Shown: positions 24,660-33,010, counted from the stretch's first letter. The stretch is DNA of 64,000 nt from J027 sp965215855 (GCA_965215855.1 CBDCER010000003.1:3286001-3350000), one strand, 5' to 3'. Translations and numbers: made by a program. The notes: generated from the sequence alone by a model not told the origin.

Positions 24660-25512
24660 AATCCACACTGCGTCCATAGCCGCCTCCGAACAGATTCATA
24701 TGAACCATCAATGGATACAATTGATAAAGTGATTTTCGCCGCTGGTATTCCTTATCCAGAGGATAGACACTGTTGTAGGCGTCATAGAACGCCGGACTGA
24801 AGCCGCCAAAGAGTTCTGTAAATGCCATTTCGATTTCGCGATGTCCATAGTAAACTGCGGGGTCAATAACAGCGGGTTGCCCTCCTGTCAGTGTCATGAA
24901 ATTGCCGCCCCACAGATCACCATGCAGCAGCGAGGCGGGCGGATTAGGCTGGGGTAGTAGGGTATCCAACCGTTGGAGGAGTGTGTTCAATAGCTTTTCA
25001 CGGTGTGTTGGCAGTTGACCAACCTGTTGGGCAATCTTCATTTGAGGGCGAATACGCTGCTCGGCATAGAACGCGGCCCATGTAGCGTGTTGGTGATTAT
25101 ATTGTGGCAATCGTCCAATGAAGTTGTCGTGATCCAGCCCGTGTTCAGAAGCACTCTGTTGGTGCAGTGCCGCCAATTGTTCACCTAATTGGTGGCTAGT
25201 GTGCGCTTGCGGAGTGCCCGATTCCAGCCATTCCAGCAGGATATAGGCTGGGCAATCATCGCGGGCTTCTTCAACCATAATGACTTCTGGAACGCGCACG
25301 GTGTTTGACTTCCGAAGCAGTGATAGCCCTTTCGCTTCAGTGCTAAACATATGCTGGGGTGAACGCGGATGCCATTTGACGAACAAGGAGCCGTCTGACG
25401 TAACGATTTGTGCGGCTTCGTTAATGTCGCCGCCACTGCAAACTTGTACATTCTGGATGTTAGTACCCAGACGTGCAGCAATGGAGTCGTGGAGTGCGGT
25501 GGGCAGGTGCAT
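24634..25512 (-). CDS. Fructosamine kinase family protein
   Basis: 292 residues with an aminoglycoside-phosphotransferase-like kinase fold. The nucleotide Lys lies in GSLFVKWHPRS, the catalytic loop is LLHGDLWGGN, and the metal Asp lies in AVIDPAVYYGHRE. Family members phosphorylate ketoamine (Amadori) adducts, often ribulosamine or erythrulosamine, so that they leave proteins. It is directly downstream of a low-Mr tyrosine phosphatase gene (1 bp gap). The same neighbour pair is known in some bacteria, and the phosphatase may act on phosphorylated ketoamines; this last point is inference. Confidence 0.9.
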   Translation of the reverse strand: MHLPTALHDSIAARLGTNIQNVQVCSGGDINEAAQIVTSDGSLFVKWHPRSPQHMFSTEAKGLSLLRKSNTVRVPEVIMVEEARDDCPAYILLEWLESGTPQAHTSHQLGEQLAALHQQSASEHGLDHDNFIGRLPQYNHQHATWAAFYAEQRIRPQMKIAQQVGQLPTHREKLLNTLLQRLDTLLPQPNPPASLLHGDLWGGNFMTLTGGQPAVIDPAVYYGHREIEMAFTELFGGFSPAFYDAYNSVYPLDKEYQRRKSLYQLYPLMVHMNLFGGGYGRSVDSILRQYVS

Positions 25513-25513
25513 T

Positions 25514-25981
25514 CTATAGCTTGTGTGTCTGGCGAATAGTTTCTAGCAACCCCTGGCCGCCCGACTTGACGAGGCTATAAACCTCATCAAAGCGTCCATT
25601 GTAGTATGGATCGGGGACATCGCGGACACGGGTGTTTGTTGCATAGTCGAGCAGCATGGCGACGTGCGCTTGGCTGTCGGCGGGCATCCGGCTACGTATC
25701 GCCCGTAGGTTGCTTTGATCCATCGCCAAGATGTAATCGAAAGTATGGAAATCATGCTTGCTCAATTGGCGAGAACGCCCATCGTATTGGATGTTGTGCT
25801 TGTTCAGAGTTCTAAGCGTTCCATGATGTGCCTGTTCACCAACATGATAGCTTGCTGTTCCTGCTGAATCGACACGGATGGCGTCTTCTAATCCAGCATC
25901 TTTTACCATCTGGCGAAACACGCCTTCAGCCATCGGCGAACGGCAGATGTTTCCCAGACAAACAAATAGTACATTGACCAC
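25514..25981 (-). CDS. Low-molecular-weight protein-tyrosine phosphatase
   Basis: 155 residues from GTG 25981, favoured by GGAG about 11 bases upstream; an ATG 27 bp earlier is possible. The active-site P-loop CLGNICRS (CX5R) is at the N-terminus and the general-acid Asp is in VPDPYYNG. It is cytoplasmic. It forms a two-gene unit with the fructosamine-kinase-like gene. No tyrosine kinase gene is present nearby. Confidence 0.92.
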   Translation of the reverse strand: MVNVLFVCLGNICRSPMAEGVFRQMVKDAGLEDAIRVDSAGTASYHVGEQAHHGTLRTLNKHNIQYDGRSRQLSKHDFHTFDYILAMDQSNLRAIRSRMPADSQAHVAMLLDYATNTRVRDVPDPYYNGRFDEVYSLVKSGGQGLLETIRQTHKL

Positions 25982-26010
25982 GTGTGTTTGCTCTCCTCGT
26001 CGAAGCATAA

Positions 26011-26041
26011 ATCAGCAGCATCAGATGATGACGCTGCTGAT
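26011..26041. terminator. Inverted repeat between small ORF and phosphatase gene
   Basis: A perfect 9 bp stem ATCAGCAGC / GCTGCTGAT with a 13 nt loop and modest T tails on both strands (TTTATG on minus). It is a weak terminator or an mRNA hairpin. Confidence 0.4.
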
Positions 26042-26067
26042 TGTTTACACGAATGATTGTCGCCAGA

Positions 26068-26313
26068 TCAGGCTTTGGCCTGCGGTGTACTAAACCATTT
26101 CAAGAGGCGTTTGACGATGGACCGCTTGGCTTCGCGCTCCTTTTTAATTTCCTGGTGGAGTTGTTTGGTCAACATCTCCAATTGTCTCATACTCATCCTG
26201 GCCCCGTTAACAACTACCCATCCACCGCCCAGATCTTTAACCTCGCTGGGATTGCGCTGGTATAGTGTGCGATAAGCCTGTGTGTAGTCAGCCAAAAAGT
26301 TATGAGGTTTCAT
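26068..26313 (-). CDS. Small conserved-looking protein of unknown function
   Basis: 81 residues. A strong AGGAGG SD lies 7 bases before ATG 26313, which supports expression. The middle part has GGGWVVVNGARMSMRQLEML, followed by a basic amphipathic helix rich in Lys, Glu and Arg and a C-terminal Trp-containing tail. There is no membrane segment. It sits between the CDP-alcohol phosphatidyltransferase gene and the phosphatase gene on the same strand. No family is recognised. Confidence 0.65.
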   Translation of the reverse strand: MKPHNFLADYTQAYRTLYQRNPSEVKDLGGGWVVVNGARMSMRQLEMLTKQLHQEIKKEREAKRSIVKRLLKWFSTPQAKA

Positions 26314-26426
26314 CCAACACCTCCTGCGACGGACCTCTTTGCCTTCAAGTATAGGGAGGTGGGTGCAAGTTATGAACCCAAGAATAATCCTACCAATTGA
26401 ATATGCTCAGTCTAACACAAACAATC

Positions 26427-27056
26427 CTACTTGTCAGAAATTGGGTCATTTTGAGCATTTTCGGTTAAATTTCGCACATACCATATGCGTTGCAATGCGG
26501 TGAAGTGTGTGCCGATAGCGAGAATCCATAGACCAGGGATCACCCATCCTGTTAATAGCAATGCCAGCAAAACAATTGTACGTTCCATACGCGAGAACAG
26601 CCCGATTTTGCATTCCAGCCCCAGCCCTTCGGCCCGCGCCCGTGAGTAACTTATCAGAAAAGCGCCCGTTAGTGCCACCAGTGCCAAGATTAGGGTTAAT
26701 GTTGAGCCGGTTTGTTCTCCGTAGACTGCCAGTGAACCGAACAACAGACCATCTGCATAACGATCCAGCGTCGAGTCCAAGAATGCACCAAAAGGCCGAG
26801 GTTTATCCCGCAAACGGGCTACAGCGCCGTCTAGTGCGTCCAACGGTAACCCCACCAGCACGATGATGCCCCCCAACCACAGATACTCGTAGGCAATGGC
26901 GACAGCCGCAACGGCCACTAACAAAGTTCCGGTGACTGTAATAACGTCGGGATGAACACCCCATTGGTGAAAACGGGTAGCGATTGGAGCCAGCAGTCCC
27001 TTGCTCAGGCGGCGAGCATGGTCGGTTAATGTAACGGGGTGTACCTGGTTGGACAT
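26427..27056 (-). CDS. CDP-alcohol phosphatidyltransferase family protein
   Basis: 209 residues with about six transmembrane helices. The catalytic CDP-OH motif is complete: DALDGAVARLRDKPRPFGAF then LDSTLDRYADG, that is D-x2-D-G-x2-A-R-x(n)-G-x3-D-x3-D. It transfers a phosphatidyl group from CDP-diacylglycerol to an alcohol in phospholipid synthesis. The acceptor (glycerol phosphate, inositol phosphate or other) cannot be told from the sequence. It diverges from the tRNA-Pro gene. Confidence 0.88.
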   Translation of the reverse strand: MSNQVHPVTLTDHARRLSKGLLAPIATRFHQWGVHPDVITVTGTLLVAVAAVAIAYEYLWLGGIIVLVGLPLDALDGAVARLRDKPRPFGAFLDSTLDRYADGLLFGSLAVYGEQTGSTLTLILALVALTGAFLISYSRARAEGLGLECKIGLFSRMERTIVLLALLLTGWVIPGLWILAIGTHFTALQRIWYVRNLTENAQNDPISDK

Positions 27057-27071
27057 GGAGTTGATTGCCTC

Positions 27072-27100
27072 TTGTCAGTGATTCTGAACTTTGCTACACT
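27072..27100 (+). promoter_or_regulatory. tRNA-Pro promoter TTGTCA-17-TACACT
   Basis: -35 TTGTCA at 27072-27077 and -10 TACACT at 27095-27100 with upstream TGC (extended -10). Transcription would start just before the tRNA at 27114. Confidence 0.7.
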
Positions 27101-27113
27101 ACTTCCAGTTTTT

Positions 27114-27188
27114 CGGGGCGTGGCGCAGCCCGGCTAGCGCGCACCGTTCGGGTCGGTGAGGTCCCCGGTTCAAATCCGGGCGCCCCGA
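27114..27188 (+). tRNA. tRNA-Pro (anticodon CGG)
   Basis: 75 nt cloverleaf. The acceptor is CGGGGCG / CGCCCCG and the D stem GCGC / GCGC. The anticodon stem CACCG / CGGTG has loop TTCGGGT with anticodon CGG at 27149-27151. The T arm is CCCGG-TTCAAAT-CCGGG and the discriminator base is A. The 3' CCA is not encoded and must be added by the nucleotidyltransferase. It decodes CCG proline codons. It has its own promoter and terminator, so it is a single-gene transcript. Confidence 0.95.
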
Positions 27189-27194
27189 CAATCA

Positions 27195-27226
27195 ACCTGG
27201 GTGAATTTCATCCAGGTCTTTTTATT
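27195..27226 (+). terminator. Terminator of tRNA-Pro
   Basis: An ACCTGG / CCAGGT stem with an 11 nt loop is followed by CTTTTTATTT. Confidence 0.8.
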
Positions 27227-27236
27227 TATGAGGCTA

Positions 27237-28673
27237 TCACAACCCCTGCCGCTTGGCCTCATTCCACAACGCATCCATTTCCTGCAACGACATCTCTTGC
27301 AGCGAGCGACCCTGCGCTTCGACATAAGCAAAACGACGGCGGAATCGGCTATTGGTTTCGCGTAAAGCGCTTTCTGGATCAATCTTTGACCAGCGTGCCC
27401 AGTTGACGACAGCAAATAGTAAATCGCCAAATTCATCAGCCAAATGTTCGAGCGGCGCTTTTTTGACCTCGTCGATTTCCTCATGCACCTTGTCAATCAC
27501 AGGCGCGATGTGATCCCAGTCAAATCCTACGCCACCAGCTCGTTCCTGAATACGAAGTGCCTGTATCAAGGCTGGCAGTGCTTTTGGCACACTATCCAGC
27601 AACGATTTGTTAGGCGTGTCTTTTTGTGCATTTTCCTGCCGCTTGATCTCATCCCAGTTGACCTCGACCTGACCTGCATCGTCCGCTGCAACATCACCCC
27701 ACACATGTGGATGCCGACGGATGAGTTTGGCAATGACTTTGCTGATTACATCCGTTAGATAGAATTCGCCCTCATCAATGGCGATTTGCCCCTGGAATAG
27801 AATGTGTAACAATAAGTCTCCCAGTTCTTCGACTATGCCATCCATATCATTCTGGTCGATGGCTTCCAGTACCTCATAGGTCTCCTCAAGTAGTCCACTG
27901 CGTAGACTGGCATGAGTTTGCTCCCAATCCCAGGGGCAACCCTCCGGTGAGCGCAAATGGGCCATCACGTTTTGAAACGCTTCGAAACTGGATGTTTGCT
28001 CCATTGCTGGAATATACATTGTCGTCAAATGTGCGATGCGTGGACTACGATCTATCTCGTAGAGGGGTAGATGCTCAATATGAGCCTCCTCGGTTCCTGC
28101 GCCATGCAGCAACACAACCGGATAGGCGTCTGGATATTGGTTCATCAGCGTCAGTTTGACATCAGAGGCGATTTCACGGCTGTATACTTGGGCGATCAAC
28201 GTTGGTACATCGGGATTTATGGGTGGGTGATAGAGGCGGGCAATGTCGGTCGCATCGTGTATTTGCAGACCCGTAATGCCATCAATGCCCAATGCGGCCA
28301 GTGATGGCTCAATGAAACTCAGTCCGTCGATAACTTTGACAGGTATACCATTGGCTTTGGCGGATTGTAGGATCAGTTGGGTGGTCTGCTCACCGACCAT
28401 CGGATGCCCTGGTACAGCATAAATAACTCCCGCCGGACGCTGCCCCAACTTAACCACTCGATCAGCAATAGTCTGATACAAACTCTCAAAATCATCGGCT
28501 TCATCATAAAGAGAGTCGAAGCTATGATAACTGGCCTGTTGGGGGAGTTTGGCAATTAGCGGGTGACGAGTGGTGCGGAGATAGACCTCCTCTGCCGCTT
28601 CAAGCTGTCGCCAGGCTTCCAATGTGAGTTGCTCGATGCGCCCCGGTCCCAGGCCGAGAAGCGTGATGCCCAT
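27237..28673 (-). CDS. mazG: Fused tetrapyrrole-methylase-like / MazG nucleoside triphosphate pyrophosphohydrolase
   Basis: 478 residues in two parts, as in B. subtilis YabN. Residues 1-220 resemble SAM-dependent tetrapyrrole methylases (ITLLGLGPG, VIYAVPGHPMVGE). Residues 230-478 hold tandem MazG domains with PWDWEQTHASLRSGLLEETYE, EELGDLLLHILFQ and a second EFGDLLFAVVN. The MazG part hydrolyses non-canonical NTPs, protecting DNA and RNA synthesis. The role of the methylase-like part is not established. It lies directly after the ribosomal cluster terminator on the same strand. Confidence 0.93.
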   Translation of the reverse strand: MGITLLGLGPGRIEQLTLEAWRQLEAAEEVYLRTTRHPLIAKLPQQASYHSFDSLYDEADDFESLYQTIADRVVKLGQRPAGVIYAVPGHPMVGEQTTQLILQSAKANGIPVKVIDGLSFIEPSLAALGIDGITGLQIHDATDIARLYHPPINPDVPTLIAQVYSREIASDVKLTLMNQYPDAYPVVLLHGAGTEEAHIEHLPLYEIDRSPRIAHLTTMYIPAMEQTSSFEAFQNVMAHLRSPEGCPWDWEQTHASLRSGLLEETYEVLEAIDQNDMDGIVEELGDLLLHILFQGQIAIDEGEFYLTDVISKVIAKLIRRHPHVWGDVAADDAGQVEVNWDEIKRQENAQKDTPNKSLLDSVPKALPALIQALRIQERAGGVGFDWDHIAPVIDKVHEEIDEVKKAPLEHLADEFGDLLFAVVNWARWSKIDPESALRETNSRFRRRFAYVEAQGRSLQEMSLQEMDALWNEAKRQGL

Positions 28674-28690
28674 GATGTTTTATCCTGAAT

Positions 28691-28722
28691 CAACAAAAGG
28701 CAAACGCCGCTGGGAGTTTGCC
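28691..28722 (-). terminator. Terminator of the ribosomal protein cluster
   Basis: On the minus strand a GGCAAAC / GTTTGCC stem with a 10 nt loop is followed by TTTTGTTG. It is placed 30 bp after the rpsI stop. Confidence 0.8.
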
Positions 28723-28753
28723 CTGGTTAATGCTGTGGTGATCTGTCGATGGC

Positions 28754-29149
28754 CTAACGCTTGGTGTAGGTCGGGGCCTTGCGGGCACGCTTCAGACCGG
28801 GTTTCTTGCGTTCCTTGACGCGAGCATCACGGGTCAAGAATCCGGCGCGACGCAATTGCGGGCGGGCTTCTTCGTCCCATTCCAGCAATGCTCGTGCCAG
28901 ACCCAGCCGAATAGCCTCGGCCTGTCCAGTGATTCCACCACCGCTGACTTTCACGCTGATGTTAAACTTGCCAACTTGTTCCACGATCTTCAGTGGCGAC
29001 AACGCAATATCCATGTCACCAAAGCGCGGCAGATAGTCTTCGCCCGGCTTATCATTGATGATAATGCTACCGTCCCCACCTGGATAGATGCGGACACGGG
29101 CAGAAGCTGCCTTCCGTCGTCCTATTCCTTCATAGTATTGATCTGACAT
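28754..29149 (-). CDS. rpsI: 30S ribosomal protein S9
   Basis: 131 residues. The N-terminal YEGIGRRKAASARVRIYPG and the basic C-terminal tail ending KRARKAPTYTKR, which reaches the P-site tRNA in the 30S subunit, are both typical. It is the last gene of the cluster, paired with rplM as in most bacteria, and is followed by a terminator. Confidence 0.97.
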   Translation of the reverse strand: MSDQYYEGIGRRKAASARVRIYPGGDGSIIINDKPGEDYLPRFGDMDIALSPLKIVEQVGKFNISVKVSGGGITGQAEAIRLGLARALLEWDEEARPQLRRAGFLTRDARVKERKKPGLKRARKAPTYTKR

Positions 29150-29174
29150 CAGTTCTCGTGTCCTTGTTTATGAA

Positions 29175-29615
29175 CTATTTATCCAGCTTCAGTTCTTGCG
29201 GTTGTTGTGCCTCATGTGGGTGTGTCTCGCCAGCATAGAGTTTCAGCTTGGAAATCATCTGGCGTCCGAGCCGATTCTTGGGCAACATCCCTCGCACTGC
29301 CAGACGCATCACGCGTTCTGGGTCTTTTGCCAGCAAATCACGCAGGGGAATCTGTTTTAGTCCACCCGGATACCCACTGTGACGATAGTAGATCTTCTGA
29401 TCTAGCCGGTTGCCCGTAACATGAATCTTTTCGCAGTTGATGACAATAACGTAATCGCCCATGTCGGTGTTGGGGGCATATGTTGGCTTGTGCTTCCCCC
29501 GCAAAATGGCAGCGATGCGGCTTGCAAGACGGCCCAGCGTTTGTCCCTGTGCATCTACAACCCACCACTCGCGCTTAATATCCTGCGGCGTTGGTGCGAA
29601 TGTCTTAAATTTCAT
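29175..29615 (-). CDS. rplM: 50S ribosomal protein L13
   Basis: 146 residues from ATG 29615, with AAGGAG about 10 bases upstream; this gives the family N-terminus MKFKTFAPT. The signature WWVVDAQGQTLGRLAS and HSGYPGGLK are present. It is an early 50S assembly protein. It overlaps the truA stop by 11 bp and precedes rpsI by 25 bp. Confidence 0.97.
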   Translation of the reverse strand: MKFKTFAPTPQDIKREWWVVDAQGQTLGRLASRIAAILRGKHKPTYAPNTDMGDYVIVINCEKIHVTGNRLDQKIYYRHSGYPGGLKQIPLRDLLAKDPERVMRLAVRGMLPKNRLGRQMISKLKLYAGETHPHEAQQPQELKLDK

Positions 29616-30381
29616 TTTGTTGTATCTCCTTAGTCGTGTCCTCGTTCTGATAGTCAACTACTGTCAGGATGAGGCCGTGAGGTGGCGCACTGGGACCGGA
29701 TCGTGCGCGATCTGTTGCCCTGAATGCCATCTCGAATTCTTCCAGACTCATTTTCCCCCGCCCGACGTCAACCAATGTGCCGACAATGCTGCGAACCATG
29801 CGTTGCAAAAAGGCGTTAGCAGTGGTAGTGATGTGCAGTTCGTCGTCCATCCGGTCAACGGTGAGTGTCGTCACATGCCGCATGGTGTTGGTTCCTTGGG
29901 GTGGTTGCCCAAACGTGGCAAAATCATGTTCCCCCAGAAGCATCTGGGCCGCCAGACTCATCACAGCACGATTCAGTGTGCCATACCGATGCCATGCAAA
30001 ACGATCACGCAGTGGATCGCGGGCGGGAGCGATATATATTCTGTAAAGGTACGTTCGACTTCTGGCATCGAAGCGCGGATGGAACTTCGCTGTTGCAATG
30101 CCGATGGTCTGTAAAGCGATGTCGGGCGGCAGATGGCTGTTAATTGCCCGGTGCAGGTTCTCGGTGGGATGTCGCCAAGCCATATCCCAGGCAATCACCT
30201 GTCCGCTGGCATGAACGCCAGTATCCGTCCGCCCGGCAGCGATGCACGACGTAGGATGTCCCGCTACCGCCGACAACGCTGCTTCGACTGCGCCCTGAAC
30301 GGTTGAAGTGTCGCCGGCCTGTCGTTGAAAGCCATAGTAGCTTGTTCCATCATAGGCGAGACGACCACAAAACCGCTTCAG
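29605..30381 (-). CDS. truA: tRNA pseudouridine(38-40) synthase, apparent CTG start
   Basis: 258 residues if translation begins at CTG 30381. The family N-terminus (LAYDGTSYYGFQRQ, about residues 8-21) lies upstream of every in-frame ATG, GTG or TTG; the first of these is at 30276, inside the conserved region. CTG 30381 gives MKRFCGRLAYDG and has AGAGGAG 10 bases upstream, inside the rplQ tail codons. The catalytic Asp is D53 in GRTDTGVHA. It modifies uridines 38-40 of the tRNA anticodon arm. It starts 4 bp after the rplQ stop. Confidence 0.9.
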   Translation of the reverse strand: MKRFCGRLAYDGTSYYGFQRQAGDTSTVQGAVEAALSAVAGHPTSCIAAGRTDTGVHASGQVIAWDMAWRHPTENLHRAINSHLPPDIALQTIGIATAKFHPRFDARSRTYLYRIYIAPARDPLRDRFAWHRYGTLNRAVMSLAAQMLLGEHDFATFGQPPQGTNTMRHVTTLTVDRMDDELHITTTANAFLQRMVRSIVGTLVDVGRGKMSLEEFEMAFRATDRARSGPSAPPHGLILTVVDYQNEDTTKEIQQNEI

Positions 30382-30385
30382 AGGC

Positions 30386-30784
30386 TTAGAACTCCTCTTC
30401 CTCGTCTGGCAACAGTTCCAGCAAGACCATCATCGCACCATCACCCTTGCGCGGACCGAGTCGGTAGCGGCGTGTATAGCCACCAGGGCGGTCCTCGAAG
30501 CGTGGAGCCAGTTCTTCCATAATCTTTAGGGCTGCTTCACGGTTATTACCCAGGCGAGCCATGATGATCCGTAGCGTGTGAACCTCGCGGTTTTCATCTT
30601 CATGAGCCAATGCCCGTTTCCCTTTGGTGATAAGCTTTTCGACCTCGCCTCGGATTGCTTTGGCTTTGGCCTCGGTAGTCCTGATGCTCTCGTGTTCAAT
30701 CAACGCACACATCAAGTTCCGGCGCAGCGCCTTGCGATGGTCGTGGCTTCGACCTAATCTCTTTCCTGCTACACGGTGTCGCAT
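30386..30784 (-). CDS. rplQ: 50S ribosomal protein L17
   Basis: 132 residues. The N-terminus MRHRVAGKRLGRSHDHRKAL is the family signature. The acidic C-terminal end DEEEEF is encoded by GA-rich codons that also supply a Shine-Dalgarno site for truA. It lines the nascent-peptide exit region and conventionally follows rpoA. Confidence 0.97.
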   Translation of the reverse strand: MRHRVAGKRLGRSHDHRKALRRNLMCALIEHESIRTTEAKAKAIRGEVEKLITKGKRALAHEDENREVHTLRIIMARLGNNREAALKIMEELAPRFEDRPGGYTRRYRLGPRKGDGAMMVLLELLPDEEEEF

Positions 30785-30812
30785 CGTCGCAAGTCCTTAC
30801 TTACTTCGTTTG

Positions 30813-31775
30813 CTACTCTTCCTCAGTGGAGAGGTAGCCTTTTTCTTTCAACAGGGTAATCAATTCCTCCAGCGATTTTTCGCCGAAGTTACGGATTGCC
30901 AGCATGGCGTCGGTGCCGCGTTCCAGCATCTCCAACACCTCACCAACAGTTGTAATTCCGGTGCGCTTCAACGAATTGAAGACGCGCACGCTCAAATCGA
31001 GCTGTTCGATGGGAACTTCATAAATGGCCGGATCAATGCCGGTATGCGTGTCCTCTTGGGGTTCCGGTATAGGGGGGTGAAAGTAGTCATCCAATGGAAC
31101 CCGAGAGATATGCTGTAGATGCGTCATCAACAGCGTGGCGGCCTGCGTCATCGCTTCTTCAGGTGTCAAAGTGCCATCAGTCCAGATTTCCAGGTTCAGG
31201 CGGTCATAGTTGGTTTTTTGACCAACACGTGCGCGTTCAATTTGGAAATTTACACGCTGGACAGGGCTGAAAATCGCGTCCACCGGAAGTTCACCAATAG
31301 GGAGTCGGCCACGTTCCTCAGCAGGAGAATAGCCGCGCCCGGACTCGACATGAAATTCCATCTCCACTGCCGCGCCGGGCGTATCGATAGTAAACAGGTA
31401 GAGGTCGGGATTGATGATCTCAACTTCGGGGGGAGCCTGAATGTCGGCAGCGGTAATTACACCTTCGCCGTGTACATTCAGATAGAGCCGAGACGTTGTA
31501 ACACCAATCAACTTCAAACGCAGTTTCTTGATCTGGAGGATCAACTGCGTCATATCCTCTTTCACATCTGGAATTGCTGAAAATTCATGGGCTACGCCCA
31601 TTACCCGGAGCGTGGTAATCGCTGCCCCTTCTAATGAGGACAGTAACACCCGGCGTAGTGCATTACCGATGGTTGTCCCATAACCACGTTCCAGTGGGCT
31701 GATGATGAAATGCCCGTAGTCTTGTGTGATGGCTTCGCCTGCAATCTGGGGAAGCACCATATCGTTGAGTGTCAC
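30813..31775 (-). CDS. rpoA: RNA polymerase alpha subunit
   Basis: 320 residues from GTG 31775, with AAGGAGG 8 bases upstream; TTG one codon earlier is less likely. The N-terminal dimerisation domain has the PLERGYGTTIGNALRRVLLSS signature. The C-terminal domain (about 245-320) has SVRVFNSLKRTGITTVGEV and two helix-hairpin-helix-like segments for UP-element and activator binding. It lies between rpsD and rplQ, as in the alpha operon. Confidence 0.97.
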   Translation of the reverse strand: MTLNDMVLPQIAGEAITQDYGHFIISPLERGYGTTIGNALRRVLLSSLEGAAITTLRVMGVAHEFSAIPDVKEDMTQLILQIKKLRLKLIGVTTSRLYLNVHGEGVITAADIQAPPEVEIINPDLYLFTIDTPGAAVEMEFHVESGRGYSPAEERGRLPIGELPVDAIFSPVQRVNFQIERARVGQKTNYDRLNLEIWTDGTLTPEEAMTQAATLLMTHLQHISRVPLDDYFHPPIPEPQEDTHTGIDPAIYEVPIEQLDLSVRVFNSLKRTGITTVGEVLEMLERGTDAMLAIRNFGEKSLEELITLLKEKGYLSTEEE

Positions 31776-31804
31776 CAACCGCCTCCTTAGCGGATCTGCT
31801 TGGT

Positions 31805-32446
31805 TTAACGTGAGTAGTACTCGACGATGAGTTGTTCGTTGATTGGCGCGATGATGTCACGGCGTTCTGGCATTCGGATAATCGTGCCTTGCAGAGTATT
31901 CACATCGACCGCTACCCACTCAGGCGGGGCCTGGCGGGCTTCCATATACTCACGAATGTCACGGAAATATTTGCGATTGCGGCTGCCTTCGCGCACCGAG
32001 ATAACATCGCCCGGTCGTACCAAATAGGATGGGGCACTGGTCTTGACCCCGTTGACCAACATATGGCCGTGTTGAACCAATTGCCGGGCATGATTGCGCG
32101 AATCGGCATAGCCCATGCGATAAACCACGTTGTCCAACCGCGATTCTAATATCGACAACAGGTTGTCACCAGTCAACCCTGTACGGCTTTGGGCATTTTT
32201 GAAATAACGACGGAACTGGCGTTCCATAAGGCCATAGATGCGGCGGGCTTTTTGCTTCTCGCGAAGCTGAAGCGCATAATCCGACGCGCGTCCCCGACGG
32301 AACTGGGTATCGCGACCATGTTCTCCCGGCGGATATGCTCGGCGTTCAAACGCGCATTTGTCTGAAAGACAACGAGCGCCTTTCAGGAACAATTTTTCGC
32401 CTTCACGGCGACAAAGTTTGCAGACAGGTCCCGTATAACGAGCCAT
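31805..32446 (-). CDS. rpsD: 30S ribosomal protein S4 (zinc-type)
   Basis: 213 residues from ATG 32446, with GGAGG just upstream; this gives MARYTGPVCKLC. The N-terminal zinc knuckle has four Cys (CKLC, then C and C in KGARCLSDKCAF). The S4 RNA-binding domain contains SRNHARQLVQHGHMLVNG. S4 is a primary 16S binder and represses its own operon in several bacteria. The 133 bp gap upstream holds two hairpins, one ending at the SD site. Confidence 0.97.
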   Translation of the reverse strand: MARYTGPVCKLCRREGEKLFLKGARCLSDKCAFERRAYPPGEHGRDTQFRRGRASDYALQLREKQKARRIYGLMERQFRRYFKNAQSRTGLTGDNLLSILESRLDNVVYRMGYADSRNHARQLVQHGHMLVNGVKTSAPSYLVRPGDVISVREGSRNRKYFRDIREYMEARQAPPEWVAVDVNTLQGTIIRMPERRDIIAPINEQLIVEYYSR

Positions 32447-32456
32447 GGCGTCCTCC

Positions 32457-32531
32457 ACACACTGCGGGTGTGTTTACACCTCGATAAACGATTAAAATAG
32501 TGCCGACATGCTTCTCATAAGCAATTATGAG
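32457..32531 (-). promoter_or_regulatory. Putative S4 autoregulatory leader upstream of rpsD
   Basis: Two perfect hairpins. Stem CTCATAA / TTATGAG with a 4 nt loop lies at 32514-32531. Stem ACACAC / GTGTGT with a 5 nt loop lies at 32457-32473, immediately upstream of the rpsD GGAGG. A role in translational control is inferred. Confidence 0.45.
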
Positions 32532-32579
32532 TGTTTAGCGTCTCCAGCAGTCGTAGTGGCGACGGTTGTAACCTTGAGA

Positions 32580-32966
32580 TTAGACGCGACGCTTTTTGGG
32601 TGGGCGCACACCATTGTGCGGAACCGGCGTCACGTCGGCAATTGAACGAACCTTGATGCCGCTGCCTTGAACAGCACGGATGGCTGTCTCACGGCCCGGC
32701 CCCGGCCCTTTCACGAAGATGTCAACTTCTTGCATACCATGTTCTTTGGCATTTTCAGCCGCTTGTGCTGCTGCCAGGCGTGCGGCGTAGGGTGTACTCT
32801 TGCGACTGCCCTTGAAACCGCTTGTGCCAGCACTGGCCCAGCTAATCACATTGCCTTGCTGATCGGTGAAGCTGACGATGGTATTGTTGAAGGTGGCATG
32901 GATATGCACCTGACCATAGGGCACATTTTTCTTAACTTTCCTGGCCCCAGAACGCCTTCTACCCAT
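32580..32966 (-). CDS. rpsK: 30S ribosomal protein S11
   Basis: 128 residues. The sequence GQVHIHATFNNTIVSFTD and the C-terminal DVTPVPHNGVRPPKKRRV are diagnostic. It forms the platform of the 30S subunit near the mRNA exit. The rpsM-rpsK gap of 88 bp carries a hairpin at 32991-33010. Confidence 0.97.
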   Translation of the reverse strand: MGRRRSGARKVKKNVPYGQVHIHATFNNTIVSFTDQQGNVISWASAGTSGFKGSRKSTPYAARLAAAQAAENAKEHGMQEVDIFVKGPGPGRETAIRAVQGSGIKVRSIADVTPVPHNGVRPPKKRRV

Positions 32967-32990
32967 AAACCTTTACTCCTAGACATAATA

Positions 32991-33010
32991 ATAAGCCTAT
33001 ACAGGCTTAT
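32991..33010 (-). promoter_or_regulatory. Intercistronic hairpin rpsM-rpsK
   Basis: A perfect 8 bp stem ATAAGCCT / AGGCTTAT with a 4 nt loop, followed on the minus strand by TATTATTATG. It is an attenuator-like or mRNA-stabilising element. Confidence 0.45.

Noticed and set aside
27114..27188. Second tRNA or tandem tRNA cluster here
   Set aside because: Only one cloverleaf is present; it is followed directly by a terminator and then the mazG 3' end.
29605..30276. truA beginning at TTG 30276
   Set aside because: This would remove about 35 conserved N-terminal residues, including the YDGTSYYGFQRQ block. The frame continues upstream with perfect family similarity.
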